Source: Heterocephalus glaber (lineage: Eukaryota > Chordata > Mammalia > Rodentia > Bathyergidae). Taken from it: 64,000 bases of DNA. Within the stretch, counting starts at the first letter, position 1; each line of letters begins with the position of its first letter. The translations under genes were made by a program, and so were the position numbers. Location: assembly GCF_000247695.1 (NCBI RefSeq), contig NW_004624855.1, positions 4,909,925 to 4,973,924 of the forward strand, written 5' to 3'. The notes beneath the pieces were generated by a model that did no database searches, had not been told where the DNA came from, and worked only from the letters and a program-made list of their open reading frames with translations. Shown here in pieces: positions 1-9,545 of this stretch.

Positions 1-1527
1 GACTTGGTGGAGCACCTCTCGGATGGTCTGTGAAGTGAAAGTGGATATACAAAATCTTCCCCTTCCTAATTCAAAGGATCAGGTGAAGAGAGAATGCTCC
101 ATTTCCCCCCTCTTCTTCTTAATTCTCCTTTCCTGTCCATGCCTTTTTCCCTTCTTGATTTCTCTCTTCTTTTCTCACCCCCATCCCTGTCAATCCCTTA
201 TTCTGCACTTCATTACCTCCACTTTTCACATTTCTTTTTTCCTGTTCTAAACTTTGTTTTAAACCTGGCACTAAAAACAACAAACCCATTATAATTAATG
301 AGTAATAATCATCATCACATTGTCATTATCATCACCATAATTGTTATGTCCCTGACGTAATACATTTTATATATTCTTTTCTCACAATCAGTATTTTTGA
401 CCCTTTGAATCTTTTGGAATCTTATGATATTAAACCCCTGGTCTTTTAGAAAATGCAGTCATTTTTGTCTTTTTTTAAATTTTTTTTTAGTCAGTTCAGT
501 AAAATGTAGGGTAGCAACTTTGTAGACTGAATGATTCTCTTTCAGAATGGTTATTTAGATTTCAGAGAGACACACTTTTATTATACACATTTTAGGTAAG
601 TGTGCGGTCTTGTTTTATCATTTGAAGATATAATATGGTTAAAATCCATTCTTCCAGGATTTCTCTCATTTCTCTGATGCAGGGAATCTGATGTTTTTGG
701 AATTTACTGGGATGTATGGGTAACACCTGGTGTTTGGTTTTGGCAGTCCTAGTAAAAATTGCCAAAAGAAATTTGCAACTTGCCTGAATTGAATTTTTGG
801 ATCATACCCAGGAAGTAAATGAAAGCACTTGGTGCTCTAATAGGAAGTAGTTGTAAAACACAGAATCCAACATTTCATTGACTTCTCAAATTCTAGAAGA
901 GGATATGAACCCTTACAGGTAATGTGGAATTGAAGGTAATGGTATCTTTTTATTCTTAAGTAGTCCTGAAATATAGTACAATGGTTGTAAGCTAGTGGGG
1001 AATACCTAGAGTGGTCTTAAACAGTTGATCACTTTGAATTGTGTCTTCCTCTGGAAACAATTATATTTGGTATTATAAATTATCTCTCTGCAATGGAAGA
1101 GATTTATTTAGTCCACAATATCTAATCAAACTCTACCTAAGCTCCAAGCCTGTAATTCTCTAAGGATAGTGTTCCAAATAGAATCTGGTAGATGAAATGA
1201 TGAAAATATTAAAAGAATGAATTTCAGATATTTCTATATAATATGACTAAAGAAAACAAAATATATCCCCAAATTTATAGCCAAGTCTCTTCATTTTTTA
1301 TGTACTTTAGATTAACACAATACCATCTAGTTTGGGTAGTTCATTTTTTACATAACATATAAACATTGAAAAGTCTGAATAACACATTAATAAATAGACG
1401 TCATTAATACAATCATGTCTGTTGCTTTACCACAATCCAAATGTTCTATGAAATGAGATACTAATTTTACTTTTCAAATAATGTTTGTATGTGTATGTTT
1501 AATATTAATACTGAGGTTTGTGACTGT
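1..1527. other. Unassigned AT-rich DNA
   Basis: I see no gene or recognisable repeat here. Positions 100-250 are pyrimidine-rich, which makes small open frames of low-complexity protein. Those frames have no start context or domain, and I do not regard them as genes. Confidence 0.5.
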
Positions 1528-2170
1528 CTCATTCAGCTTAGACTAATGTAACAAAATATGAGACGTAAGCAACAAATACAAAGTATGTATGATCACAAAA
1601 TACAGTGTGTATATATATATTTAAACATTTATGACAGTAAAAGACACATTGCCATTAATCCTGCTCAAAATACTCCCTCTTGCTTCGAACCTACTAAGGC
1701 CACTTTCTGAAGCAGTTCTGGAATTTTTCTTTCATGAGTGTCTTTAGGAATCATGATAAAAAATATGATGAAAGCTGTTGCCATGTGCCATCCAACGGAA
1801 AGGCAGGCTTGTGAAACATTACAGTATGTCATCACTGACTTTATTCACTATATCTGTCACAGTGTGACTTCTGGCTCTTTGCCAAAGTCAAAATGACCAC
1901 AAAAGGTAACTGTTTAAGTCAATTGAGGACATAGAGAGAGCCAAGATAGCACAGCTAGAGATTCTTCTTCATTTGCAGATGGCCAAATTCTCTCTTAAAT
2001 GCCAGAAAGAGTGAGTTATGGAAAGTTTTCCTCTCTCATCCTAGAAGAACCTTCATTTCATTTATGATAACCTAATCATCCCAGAGCTTACCTCCTAATA
2101 TATCACATTTCTGGTTTAAGATTCCAATATATAAATTTGGGAGGCAGGACACATTCAACCCATATCACAG
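1528..2170 (-). mobile_element. ERVL-MaLR (MLT1-like) LTR, antisense, interrupted
   Basis: The left edge reads like the reverse complement of a MaLR LTR 3' end (a TTAG-like start, then a 'taacaaaatat' motif). The right part (about 2035-2168) reads like the reverse complement of the LTR 5' end, with 'acctcctaata' then 'aatttgggaggcagg' and 'cattcaaccc'. Between them, about 1600-1975 is mariner-like sequence, so the LTR appears to be split by or fused with another element. The LTR is strongly decayed and I see no internal retroviral region. Family recognition is from memory of the MLT1/MaLR consensus. Confidence 0.55.
1627..1970. mobile_element. Tc1/mariner-like transposase remnant, internally inverted
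   Basis: On the plus strand, about 1858-1905 translates to CDFWLFAKVKMTTKG. This matches the mariner transposase signature around the third catalytic Asp (family form PCDFWLFPK). It continues after a frame slip into SIEDIERAKIAQLE near 1921-1970. On the minus strand, 1746 down to about 1627 translates to LKTLMKEKFQNCFRKW and then, past stops, EYFEQD, the typical mariner C-terminus. The plus-strand piece ends where the minus-strand piece should begin, so one transposase 3' half seems to be present with its C-terminal part inverted and placed upstream. It is riddled with stops and cannot be active. Confidence 0.7.
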
Positions 2171-2174
2171 AGAA

Positions 2175-2985
2175 TGAAGAAATCAGAAATTCTTATACAG
2201 TGCTAGAGAAAATGTTAATGGCACAACAGTTGTAGATGATAATTCAACAGTATGCTATTGACCAGTGATATTGTATTTTATTTTGTAGAAATACAAAGGT
2301 ATTAAATTTTATGCACCAATATATCTACTCAAGCAATAAGTGAAATCATACACGCATATACATATGTACACACACGAAAAGAAAACAAACTAAATCCCTA
2401 ATGAGAAGACATTGGCTAAGTATATATAATAAACACATCAATTGGAAGCCTATGTAGTTGAAAAACATGTATAATAACATAGAAAAATGTTCACAATATA
2501 ATACCCAACTTTTTAAGGCTTGTATCATGTAAAAAGCACAGATCTAATTTCCCTGTCTGCATTTTCTAACGTCATGTTCACAGTAATTGCCAGATGAATA
2601 AACAGAGGTATAGGGACAAAGTGACCTCCCAGGATACCCAGCTGGTAAATGCTGAAAGAGTCACAAAAACTCAGAGAATTTGACTCCACAAGTCTTACTC
2701 TTGTTCATATTACATTATGTAAAAGAAGTAGAATGAAAAACAATACTGATTTATGTGTTCAATTTTGTTTTCTCTAAAAAAGTAGAAAGGAGTTCAACAT
2801 ATATACAACACTAACAAAAAAGAATTGAAAGGTAACACATCAAAATATTGATAGTATTTTTATTCTGAGTAATGAGTGCAGATGATTTGAAATTTGGTCT
2901 TTGTAGTTTCCATAATATGCAAAACTTACACTCTGTATATATTATTTTATAATCAGAAAAAATTCATTAAAATTCAGGTTTTGAA
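2175..2985 (+). mobile_element. Old L1 (L1M-type) 3' end
   Basis: The order of blocks fits the 3' part of an ancient L1. About 2175-2255 resembles the ORF2 stretch 'cttatacagtgctag...'. About 2410-2510 resembles the near-terminal ORF2 region. About 2760-2980 resembles the 3' UTR, ending in 'ttataatcagaaaaa'. It is interrupted at about 2570-2700 by a MIR-like block in antisense. It is heavily mutated and has no open frame. Confidence 0.6.
2572..2702 (-). mobile_element. MIR SINE, antisense
   Basis: The sequence follows the reverse complement of a MIR: 'ccagatgaataaacagaggtatagggacaaagtgacct', then 'acccagctggtaaatgctg', then 'tttgactccacaagtctta'. These correspond to the 'gatgaggaaactgag', 'cacacagctagtaagtgg' and 'actccaaagcc' landmarks. 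It lies inside the old L1 3' end. Confidence 0.65.
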
Positions 2986-4005
2986 AGACTTAAAAAGATC
3001 AATAGCATCCAAAAATTGTCCATCAACACTGAAAATATCATTGAAATTTTTGCACAATACCTCAGCCATATACTGAAAATTGCCTTCACATACACTCTAT
3101 TTTTTAGTTAACTTTCTTACCTGTCCCCAAATATTCTTACATTTATGTTCATTTTGCTGTGTTCCTAAATATTTTCCCAGTAATTTCTGTGAGAGACACA
3201 CCTAGTGCTCCGTAATACCCATGTTCTGTTTTACTATCATGATACACTGCTGGACTCCATGGTCAGGATGCTTGCACATTACTACTAGGGTGCAAATCAG
3301 TCTTACCATTGAAATATAAACAGATGTAAAATATATGGTGAGGACATGTCCAAAAATTATATGTGCATTAGTTTGTGATGGGCATGTCTCTACACTTTCT
3401 CTTTTCTTATTCTCAACACAAACTAGTGTAGAACTGTTGAGACCATGTAACATATTGGGTCATTAGAAGGAAGGGGCCTGTTTTCCAGAAATTCTGTTAC
3501 CCAATGATGAATGGCAACATAATTAAAACTTAATGCTTCACTGTTTAGTCACCAAGGTCATAGAATTATTATAGTACTTTTTTTCTGACAAATGTACCTA
3601 CCTATCTTCCAATACTCAGATCAATTGCCTCAATATCAATTGTTTCTTCCACCTGATCTTCACAGTTCTACCATGTGAAGTGCAGGACTTTTTGTCCTAT
3701 AAGATTTTTTAAGTAGTCCTATGAAAGAGGTGGTCCATACATGTTTAGTTCCAGCCTACAATGAAATAAGGAATCTGGACCAGAAAGGTATGGTTCCTTC
3801 ATTAATAAAACTTTGTTAGGATAAGAGGAAAAAATCAGTTGATCTAAATAATGTGCTTAGTAATGTTAGCTTTACATTCCTCTCTCCTTATGAAATACTA
3901 ACAAAATGTTCATAGACTTCCAGTGGTTTGAAGCTATTTTTAAGTAGCTCCTTTTTTCACAGCAGAAAGTATTTTCTATTAGCTTATATTTAACTTGCAT
4001 TTTAT
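2986..4005. other. Unassigned DNA
   Basis: No repeat family or coding signal was recognised across this kilobase. Open frames on both strands are below 90 codons and share nothing with known domains. Confidence 0.5.
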
Positions 4006-4009
4006 CTTC

Positions 4010-4118
4010 ACTGTTAGGTTATGCATCCTTTGTAACTAGAATTATATTTTATTCATCACAGATTCCTCCACAGTGTATGGATAAAAAGCATATGTTCAAT
4101 GAATATTTAGAGGATAAA
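4010..4118 (+). mobile_element. L2 LINE 3' end
   Basis: This resembles the last 100 bases of L2 in sense: 'atattttattcatcacagattcctccacagtgtatgg' followed by 'atgttcaatgaatatttagagg'. These correspond to the 'tgtatccccagtgcctgg...' and 'caataaatatttgttg' landmarks. Confidence 0.5.
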
Positions 4119-4237
4119 TAAGTTTGATGCATTTTGAAGAAATACAAAAAATGTCATGGCATAATTGATCTTTCACAAATCAGAAAGTGATGACAAAATG
4201 ATAAATGCTTTTTGAATAGTCTTCTTGTATTTAGGTC

Positions 4238-4367
4238 AGCACCTCACAACTGGGGAAGATTTTGTCCAGCAACTAAAATTTTGGAAAAACTAGAGACAAT
4301 TTTTGTCAAAATTGGGAGGGAAACTACCAGCATCTGGTGGGAAAAGGCTAGTTTTCTGGACACTTAT
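4238..4367 (-). mobile_element. MER20 (hAT-Charlie) left part, antisense
   Basis: 'cctcacaactggggaagattttgtcc', then 'ctagagacaatttttgtc', then 'taccagcatctggtgggaaaaggct' follow the reverse complement of the non-autonomous DNA transposon MER20. The rest of the element is found at 4893-4985, beyond an LTR. MER20 in full is about 220 bp, so the two parts together account for most of a copy. Confidence 0.75.
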
Positions 4368-4886
4368 TGTAGGGGACTGCAATATTCATTATGCCTAAAG
4401 CAGGCTGTAAGCAGTGCAGGCTGTAAAGAGTTAACCCTATAACTGGCTTGTTTTGAGAAGTGAGTCTGGCTGAAGCCTACATGCCCAGGTCAGAGTAACT
4501 CACAACCAAATTCTATTCCCATAATTAAAACCTTCTTGACTAAAAGGACAAGGATTTAATTATAACCACATATTTTGTCTATTCTATTCCTAATTTGAGA
4601 ATGCTTTGTCTTGTCCTTCACAAGCCCTGCCTGCTTTAGTATCCATAGTAACTGCACAATTGGATGTCCTTACATGTAGTTTCCCTTTAGCATGTAGTTT
4701 GCCTTTACCCCAATTGATTACCAATAAAATCAATGGCTTGGACTGACCAGTGCCTTTGCTAAATGAGCAGCATTTGTTGCCCAGGCTTCTCGGTTTCTCT
4801 GTCTCTTCAGTACTTTTAGTTTTCTTCTTCTGCCTTGCAGTGTACACTGAGCAGGAGACTGGAACCTACTGCAGAGGTCTCTGGTA
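4368..4886 (+). mobile_element. Solo LTR of an unclassified ERV, inserted in MER20
   Basis: The element begins TGTAGGGGACTGC and ends near CTGGTA, about 519 bp. Flanking six-base sequences are ACTTAT (4362-4367) and TCTTAT (4887-4892), a near-perfect target duplication. The interruption falls exactly inside MER20. A polyadenylation signal AATAAA lies at about 4723, followed by a T-rich U5-like stretch. A homologous copy in the opposite orientation lies at 32823-33299. They share, for example, a block around 4441-4505 with 'tgttttgagaagtgag' and 'ctggctgaagcctacatg'. No gag, pol or env sequence is attached. I could not place the family. Confidence 0.75.
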
Positions 4887-4892
4887 TCTTAT

Positions 4893-4985
4893 AATGCATA
4901 GGGCAGAACCCCACAACAAAGATATAGTGCAAATGTGCCAAATTAATGAAATGGTCTGTAGTGCTGTGGTTGAGAAGCCTGATAT
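4893..4985 (-). mobile_element. MER20 right part, antisense
   Basis: 'atgcatagggcagaaccccacaacaaaga' followed by 'tgtagtgctgtggttgagaagcctg' is the reverse complement of the MER20 start, with the landmarks 'cacaacaaagaattatc' and 'gaggttgagaaaccctg'. It continues the copy that begins at 4238. Confidence 0.8.
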
Positions 4986-4989
4986 AGGC

Positions 4990-5725
4990 CTGTACAAGCT
5001 AAGTACTATTCTAATTCATCCAAACAATAAAAATCAAAATGATGCAGATCTAATATTTTGTGATCTCAACAGTTGTCCGAAAATAGACAGAGAAAGAAAT
5101 GTGAAGACACTTTTAAATGGAGCATATTCAAGTGAAATTTTTTATTGAAATAGAGTTGTAGCCAGTTGACTGCTGACTGAATGATGAGTTATGGCAAGAA
5201 CCTATGTTTCTGGCCCCGGTGGATCTCAGGAATTATAAAGGAAAACTGAAAGACTGACTCAGATTTTAAAAGATAAACAATCTAGTTTGAGCAATAAATG
5301 TGTAATGCAAAATATCATGACAGAATATTTAAATCCTAAATCATGGGACAACTAGATATTTTCAATGCAAGTAGAATTTGAAAGTGAAAGGAGAGATCAA
5401 GAAAACCCAGTAGAAAACCAATAACTATGTTATTGATCTTGGTCTAGATTTTTCTTGGTTCTCCATGCTTCATTATTCTTTCATACTTAGAATCATTCTT
5501 TTGTGGCAAATAGAAATAGCTGAAAAGAAATTTCCTTCTTAAAATCATTTTTCCTTTGTATGAGGGAAAAAAGGCCTGGTAGATTAACAGGTAGACAATC
5601 TGACCCTGAAGGGATATGGCCTCTCAGACACTCTGTTTTGCTCTTGCCATTCTTTCCAACCCTTTAGGTACTTTAGATCAAGCCCAGGATACAGGGACAA
5701 GGGATCTTCTCCTCTCAAAAGTTGA
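4990..5725. other. Unassigned DNA
   Basis: No repeat or coding signal was recognised. An open frame on the plus strand (4750-5148, 132 codons) runs through the LTR tail, MER20 and this region, so it is a chance frame over transposon DNA rather than a gene. Confidence 0.5.
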
Positions 5726-5727
5726 TA

Positions 5728-5828
5728 TACAAGGCTGAGGCGGGAAGATAATACAATCAGGCCCAGCCCGGGCAACTTAGCTAGCCAATGTTTCAAAACA
5801 AAACCAAAAACTAATACAAAAACATCCA
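5728..5828 (+). mobile_element. B1/Alu-like (7SL-derived) SINE fragment
   Basis: 'aggctgaggcgggaagata' followed by 'cccagcccgggcaacttagctagccaatgtttcaaaacaaa' is the second half of a B1-type monomer, ending in an A-rich tail at about 5803-5826. The left half is missing or too decayed to see. Confidence 0.75.
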
Positions 5829-5829
5829 G

Positions 5830-6038
5830 TGTATAATCAGTCCCTTGTAAGCTTCTCCTCTGCATCCCTTGGAGGAGTGCTTGAATGGTGAGTTAGGACT
5901 TGCACTATCTCACCCTATTCTTTTCTGATTCTTAATTATGAAGAGAGAGGGGAAGGGAAGAGGAGAAGAGGTCTAGTGGGAACCAGGAGATAAAAATGAA
6001 AACTCTGCTCATGAGCCCCCAAAGTTGGAAGAAGTCTA
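5830..6038. other. Unassigned DNA with a purine-rich tract
   Basis: Positions 5939-5975 are almost all purine on the plus strand. Nothing else was recognised. Confidence 0.5.
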
Positions 6039-6039
6039 G

Positions 6040-6185
6040 AAAATCATGTAGTCAGTGGTTTCATTTGGCCTGTGGAGAAACTGAAGGCTCTAATGGGGAA
6101 ATAATATTTCACAGATATCAGCATATAAGTGATGGAGACAAGAATTCAGGGCTTTGAAACCTGTGCTCTTTCCAGTAATACTAAC
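6040..6185 (-). mobile_element. MIR SINE, antisense
   Basis: 'ctgtggagaaactgaaggctc', then 'cacagatatcagcatataagtgatggagac', then 'attcagggctttgaaacctgtgctctttcc' follow the reverse complement of a MIR ('gaggaaactgaggctc', 'tagtaagtggcagag', 'gatttgaacccagg'). Confidence 0.65.
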
Positions 6186-6587
6186 AACCCAAGAGCCCAA
6201 TGCTTTTACTCATGGTGGTTCTGTTTGAAGATGAGAATGGAAACACTGAAAAGGCAGATTAAAATGGTTAAGGGATCTCTTCATGAATGATGGTTCTCCA
6301 ATTTACTCAGAACTCCACATATTAGGAAAAGACCTTTGCTTTCGTCCATTTTACAGACCTGTGTGGACTTTTATTAGTAAATTTCCAGGGAAATAAATAA
6401 AATGACCCCTCTCCAATAGAAGTAAAATAGTTGGCTTTGGGGAGAAGGGAGCGGTGTTAACTGGCAAGAGAGGATTCATCAGCCTTAATTGTATTCCTCG
6501 CTTTTGATGTTTAAGTCATGCCCTGAACCTATGTTCATCTTACTAGTTATAAATATATATTTATGGTCTTGTACCATAAAACAATAT
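6186..6587. other. Unassigned DNA
   Basis: No repeat or coding signal was recognised. Confidence 0.5.
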
Positions 6588-7690
6588 AGCAGTCAACAAT
6601 AGACTATACAGATAATGGTGGCCCATAAGATTACAATCAAGCTGAACAATTCCTATTGGCCAGTGATGCTGTAGCCATCACACAGTAGCACAATGCACTC
6701 TTCACGTGTTTGTGGTGAGGCTGGTATACACAAAATCTCCTGTGATTACTGGTTAAGTAAAAGTATAGCACATATGGCTGTGGACAGCACCTAATACTTG
6801 GTGATGATAATAAATGACTATGAAACTGGTGTATATATTTACTGCATTTTTATCATAACTTAGAATTCTACACTTCCTACTGAAGAAAAAAGTTGACTGT
6901 AAAATAGCCTCAGGCAGGGCCTTCAGGAGATGTTCAGCCTTATTAAAGGAGGTTGCAGTCCCATGCATTATGTGGCCAGAACACCTCCCAGTGTGACCAG
7001 AAGTAGAGGTCAAAGTCACAGATATTGATGGCCATGATTCTGAGCAGGCCTACTATGGGTTTGTGTCTTAGTTTGTAACCAGAAAGTTTAAAAAGTGAAA
7101 AAAAACCTTTAAAAATAGAAAAAAGCTCATAAAATTAAGATACAAAATCATTTCTGTATAGATGTAAAATGTGTTTGTGTTTTATGCTGTTATTACAAAA
7201 GAGTTAAAAGTTTTAAAAAGTTTGTAAAGTAAAAAGTCAATTTATTATTGAAGAAAGAAAAACATATCTTTTGAACTTGGTGTGGCTTAAGTACACAATA
7301 CTTATAACATCTAAATGGTGGACTGTAGTGTCCTTGGCCTGCACGTGCACTCTTCACTTGTTTTCCTGACTCATCCAGTTCTGTAAGCTCCAGTCCTGCC
7401 CAAACTGGTATAGTGTAGAGTATCTTTGATACCATATTTTTACTGTACTTCTTGGTTAATATGTGGAGATACATGAGTACATACCAGTGTGCTACAGTTG
7501 CCTACTATATTCAATCAGTAACCTGCTGGACAGGTTTGTAGCCCAAGAGCAATAGACCATACCGTATAGCCTTGGTGTGCAGTAGGCTATACAGTCCAGG
7601 TGTGTGGAGTACATTCTTTGATATGTGTATAACTATGACAGTCTCAGAAAATATTCTTGGCATTAATCGGACACTTGACTATTTTGTCTA
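6588..7690 (+). mobile_element. Old ~1.1 kb DNA-transposon-like interspersed repeat
   Basis: I recognise this as a dispersed mammalian repeat but am not certain of its family name (a hAT- or Tigger-class MER element is my best guess). Landmarks in order are 'gtcaacaatagactatac', 'gtggcccataagattacaat', 'aaaagtatagcacata', 'agcctcaggcagggccttcagg', 'aaaaatagaaaaaagct', 'attattgaagaaagaaaaa', 'acaggtttgtagcccaagagcaatag' and 'tgtgcagtaggctatacagtcc'. The last block is characteristic. The copy appears nearly full length, with no large insertion. It is non-coding. Confidence 0.65.
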
Positions 7691-7722
7691 AATGCTTGTT
7701 ACATAACAAGACTCCCAGCTTT

Positions 7723-7937
7723 CTAAGGATGGTTTCTTCATCTTGACACTAATGACATTTGGGGCTGGACAGCTCACTGGTATGGAGTTATCTTGTGCGT
7801 TGTAGAATGTTTAACAGCCTCCCTTGGAGCGTCCCCATACCTGAGTTGTAACAAGCAAAAATGTCTACACACATTGCAAAAAGTCGCCTATTTCAAGGGG
7901 CAGAAGATGTTCTCAGATTGAAAAACAGCTCTCCTTA
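7723..7937 (+). mobile_element. MER20 (hAT-Charlie) DNA transposon
   Basis: 'ctaatgacatttggggctgga', 'gttgtagaatgtttaacagcctccctt', 'tgagttgtaacaagcaaaaatgtct' and 'acattgcaaaaagtcgcc' follow the MER20 consensus in order over about 210 bp. This is the second MER20 in the window, in sense orientation and uninterrupted, about 3 kb from the split copy. Confidence 0.85.
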
Positions 7938-8019
7938 AGCTTGTGTATGATGTCTGAGATCATATTTAAATCCTCAAGAAGAGTACAGTGCACAACTGGT
8001 ACTCAACAATTGTATTTTT

Positions 8020-8118
8020 ATGTGTGTGTAAGTATGTGTTTGGTTCTTGGATTTGTATCCAGGGTCTCTCTGTCTCCTGGGCCAGTGCTCTACTGAGCTA
8101 AATCTCCAGGTCTAAATA
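8020..8118 (-). mobile_element. ID-type tRNA SINE remnant, antisense
   Basis: Read on the minus strand, 8115-8055 gives 'cctggagatttagctcagtagagcactgg...gaccctgg'. That is the ID head with a recognisable A box (TTAGCTCAGTAG) and a degraded B-box region. The expected A-tail lies at lower coordinates as a T/G-rich stretch. Confidence 0.7.
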
Positions 8119-8300
8119 ATTGCCAGTATTTCACCAATCAATCCAATAATTAATTAAAGTATAGGACTTCAGCTGTTAAAGTAATACATTTCTTATATTT
8201 AGTAGGCTATATGTAGGAGCACTTACCCCTGGGGTAAAAAAAAAAAAAGATGTCTGGGAGTGACTTCTGGTTCTATTGTTATCTATAAAATCAGCATTTC
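8119..8300. other. Unassigned DNA with A13 homopolymer
   Basis: There is an uninterrupted A run at about 8237-8249. I found no SINE or processed transcript directly upstream of it, so it stays unexplained. Confidence 0.4.
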
Positions 8301-8307
8301 TGGTCCT

Positions 8308-8370
8308 CTCCAGTGATTTTCAATGTTTTGTGCATAAGAATCAATAGGTCCTCTGGTAAACAGTACTTAC
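8308..8370 (+). mobile_element. Possible MER5A-like (hAT-Charlie) fragment
   Basis: 'ccagtgattttcaatgttttgtgcataagaatcaa' resembles the start of MER5A ('cagtggttctcaac...gcattagaatcacc'). It is short and diverged, so this is a weak call. Confidence 0.35.
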
Positions 8371-9394
8371 TGTCCTTGGCTTTGAAGTTGTTAAAATATA
8401 TACATAAAGCCTGTTATTACTGGTAATAGTCCTTTGGGGTGCACCAGTTCCAGTTCATCTATGATGCTGAATTCCAGGTGGTGGATGGTGATTGTCACAG
8501 TAATCAGTTTGGTCTCAGGAGAAAAAATAAATGACAAAGACATTCAAGGATTGTGCAAGAGTGGAAGGAAATGAATTGCAAAACTTATCTGCAACCATTC
8601 TCCCAACTCCGATAACCCTGACACCGTTAATGAGAAAGAAATACCAGGGCACAGCTGGGGATTAAAGTCAAGCCTCCCAGGCCCCTGCATGTTTTATACC
8701 AGCAACTCTCCCAACCATGGGCCATATAGGACCCAGGCTGAATCCAACCCCTCGGGGCCTGGCCCTGGCAGTGGGACTGGATTAGAAAAGAATGCAAATC
8801 TGACCCCGGTAGGGAGCACTCTGGATCAGGAAGGCTGGCACCTCTCTTCTGCATTGTTGGGAACAATCACTACAGTGTGAGGAACACGGAGAAGCAGCCC
8901 TTGTAAAGTTTGTTCTCCACTTGCCAAACTCCAGTTTAAATTGGAAATTCAATTTATTGCTGCGCTTCTTCTGAAATCACAGGGGAAGTTAATGGGGGAT
9001 TTATTTTTAGTGAAAGTGGAGTTAGGAGAGGTGGTAGGGAGGAGTTGCAGGGAGAGTGAACAAGGGAACTGCTGGAGGGAAGGAGTTGCTGAAAAGGATG
9101 TGGGTCCCTGTTTTTTCCTCTGCACTTTGCCTCCTGCTAAGTGCCTCTTTTAATGAGGTCCCCTAGTATTGTAGTGATTCCTTCAGGGCAGAGAGGGAGG
9201 AAATGTGACAACACCTTCATTAGAGGCCAAAGAGCAAGATGAAGCCCTTAGGCTCCTGTGCCTAGAGCCTACCATACCTCTCATGGTGGCACTTAAGCGA
9301 CCTTTCTTACAGGGAAGGACATCTTGAAGGGATCGGTTGGAAGTTCCCATATGACTCAGAAACCACAGATTGGAGACCTGTGAAGCATTCACCA
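8371..9394. other. Unassigned, slightly GC-richer DNA
   Basis: The region 8620-8880 is richer in G and C than its surroundings and has small open frames on both strands (for example 8627-8866 minus, 8689-8880 plus). No domain, splice structure or start context supports them. No repeat family was recognised. Confidence 0.45.
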
Positions 9395-9545
9395 TCCCCA
9401 CCTTCTGGCACTAACTCACTGGTACGTTTGGCAAATCATCTAACCTCCTTGAGCCTCATTATTGTCTTTGGTTAAATAAGAATAAGGCTGATACTCAACA
9501 AGGCTCACCTCACAGGGCATTTGAGGATGAAGTGAACTGAACAAT
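9395..9545 (+). mobile_element. MIR SINE
   Basis: 'tctggcactaactcactggtacgtttggcaaatcatctaacctccttgagcctca' is the MIR core in sense. It is followed by 'aataagaataaggctgatac' and a downstream stretch with 'gggcatttgaggatgaagtga'. Confidence 0.75.

Noticed and set aside
4750..5148. 132-codon open frame on the plus strand
   Set aside because: It runs across an LTR end, the right half of a MER20 and unassigned DNA; it is a composite of transposon pieces.
8237..8249. A13 run as the tail of a processed pseudogene
   Set aside because: I found no recognisable gene-derived sequence upstream and no flanking direct repeat.
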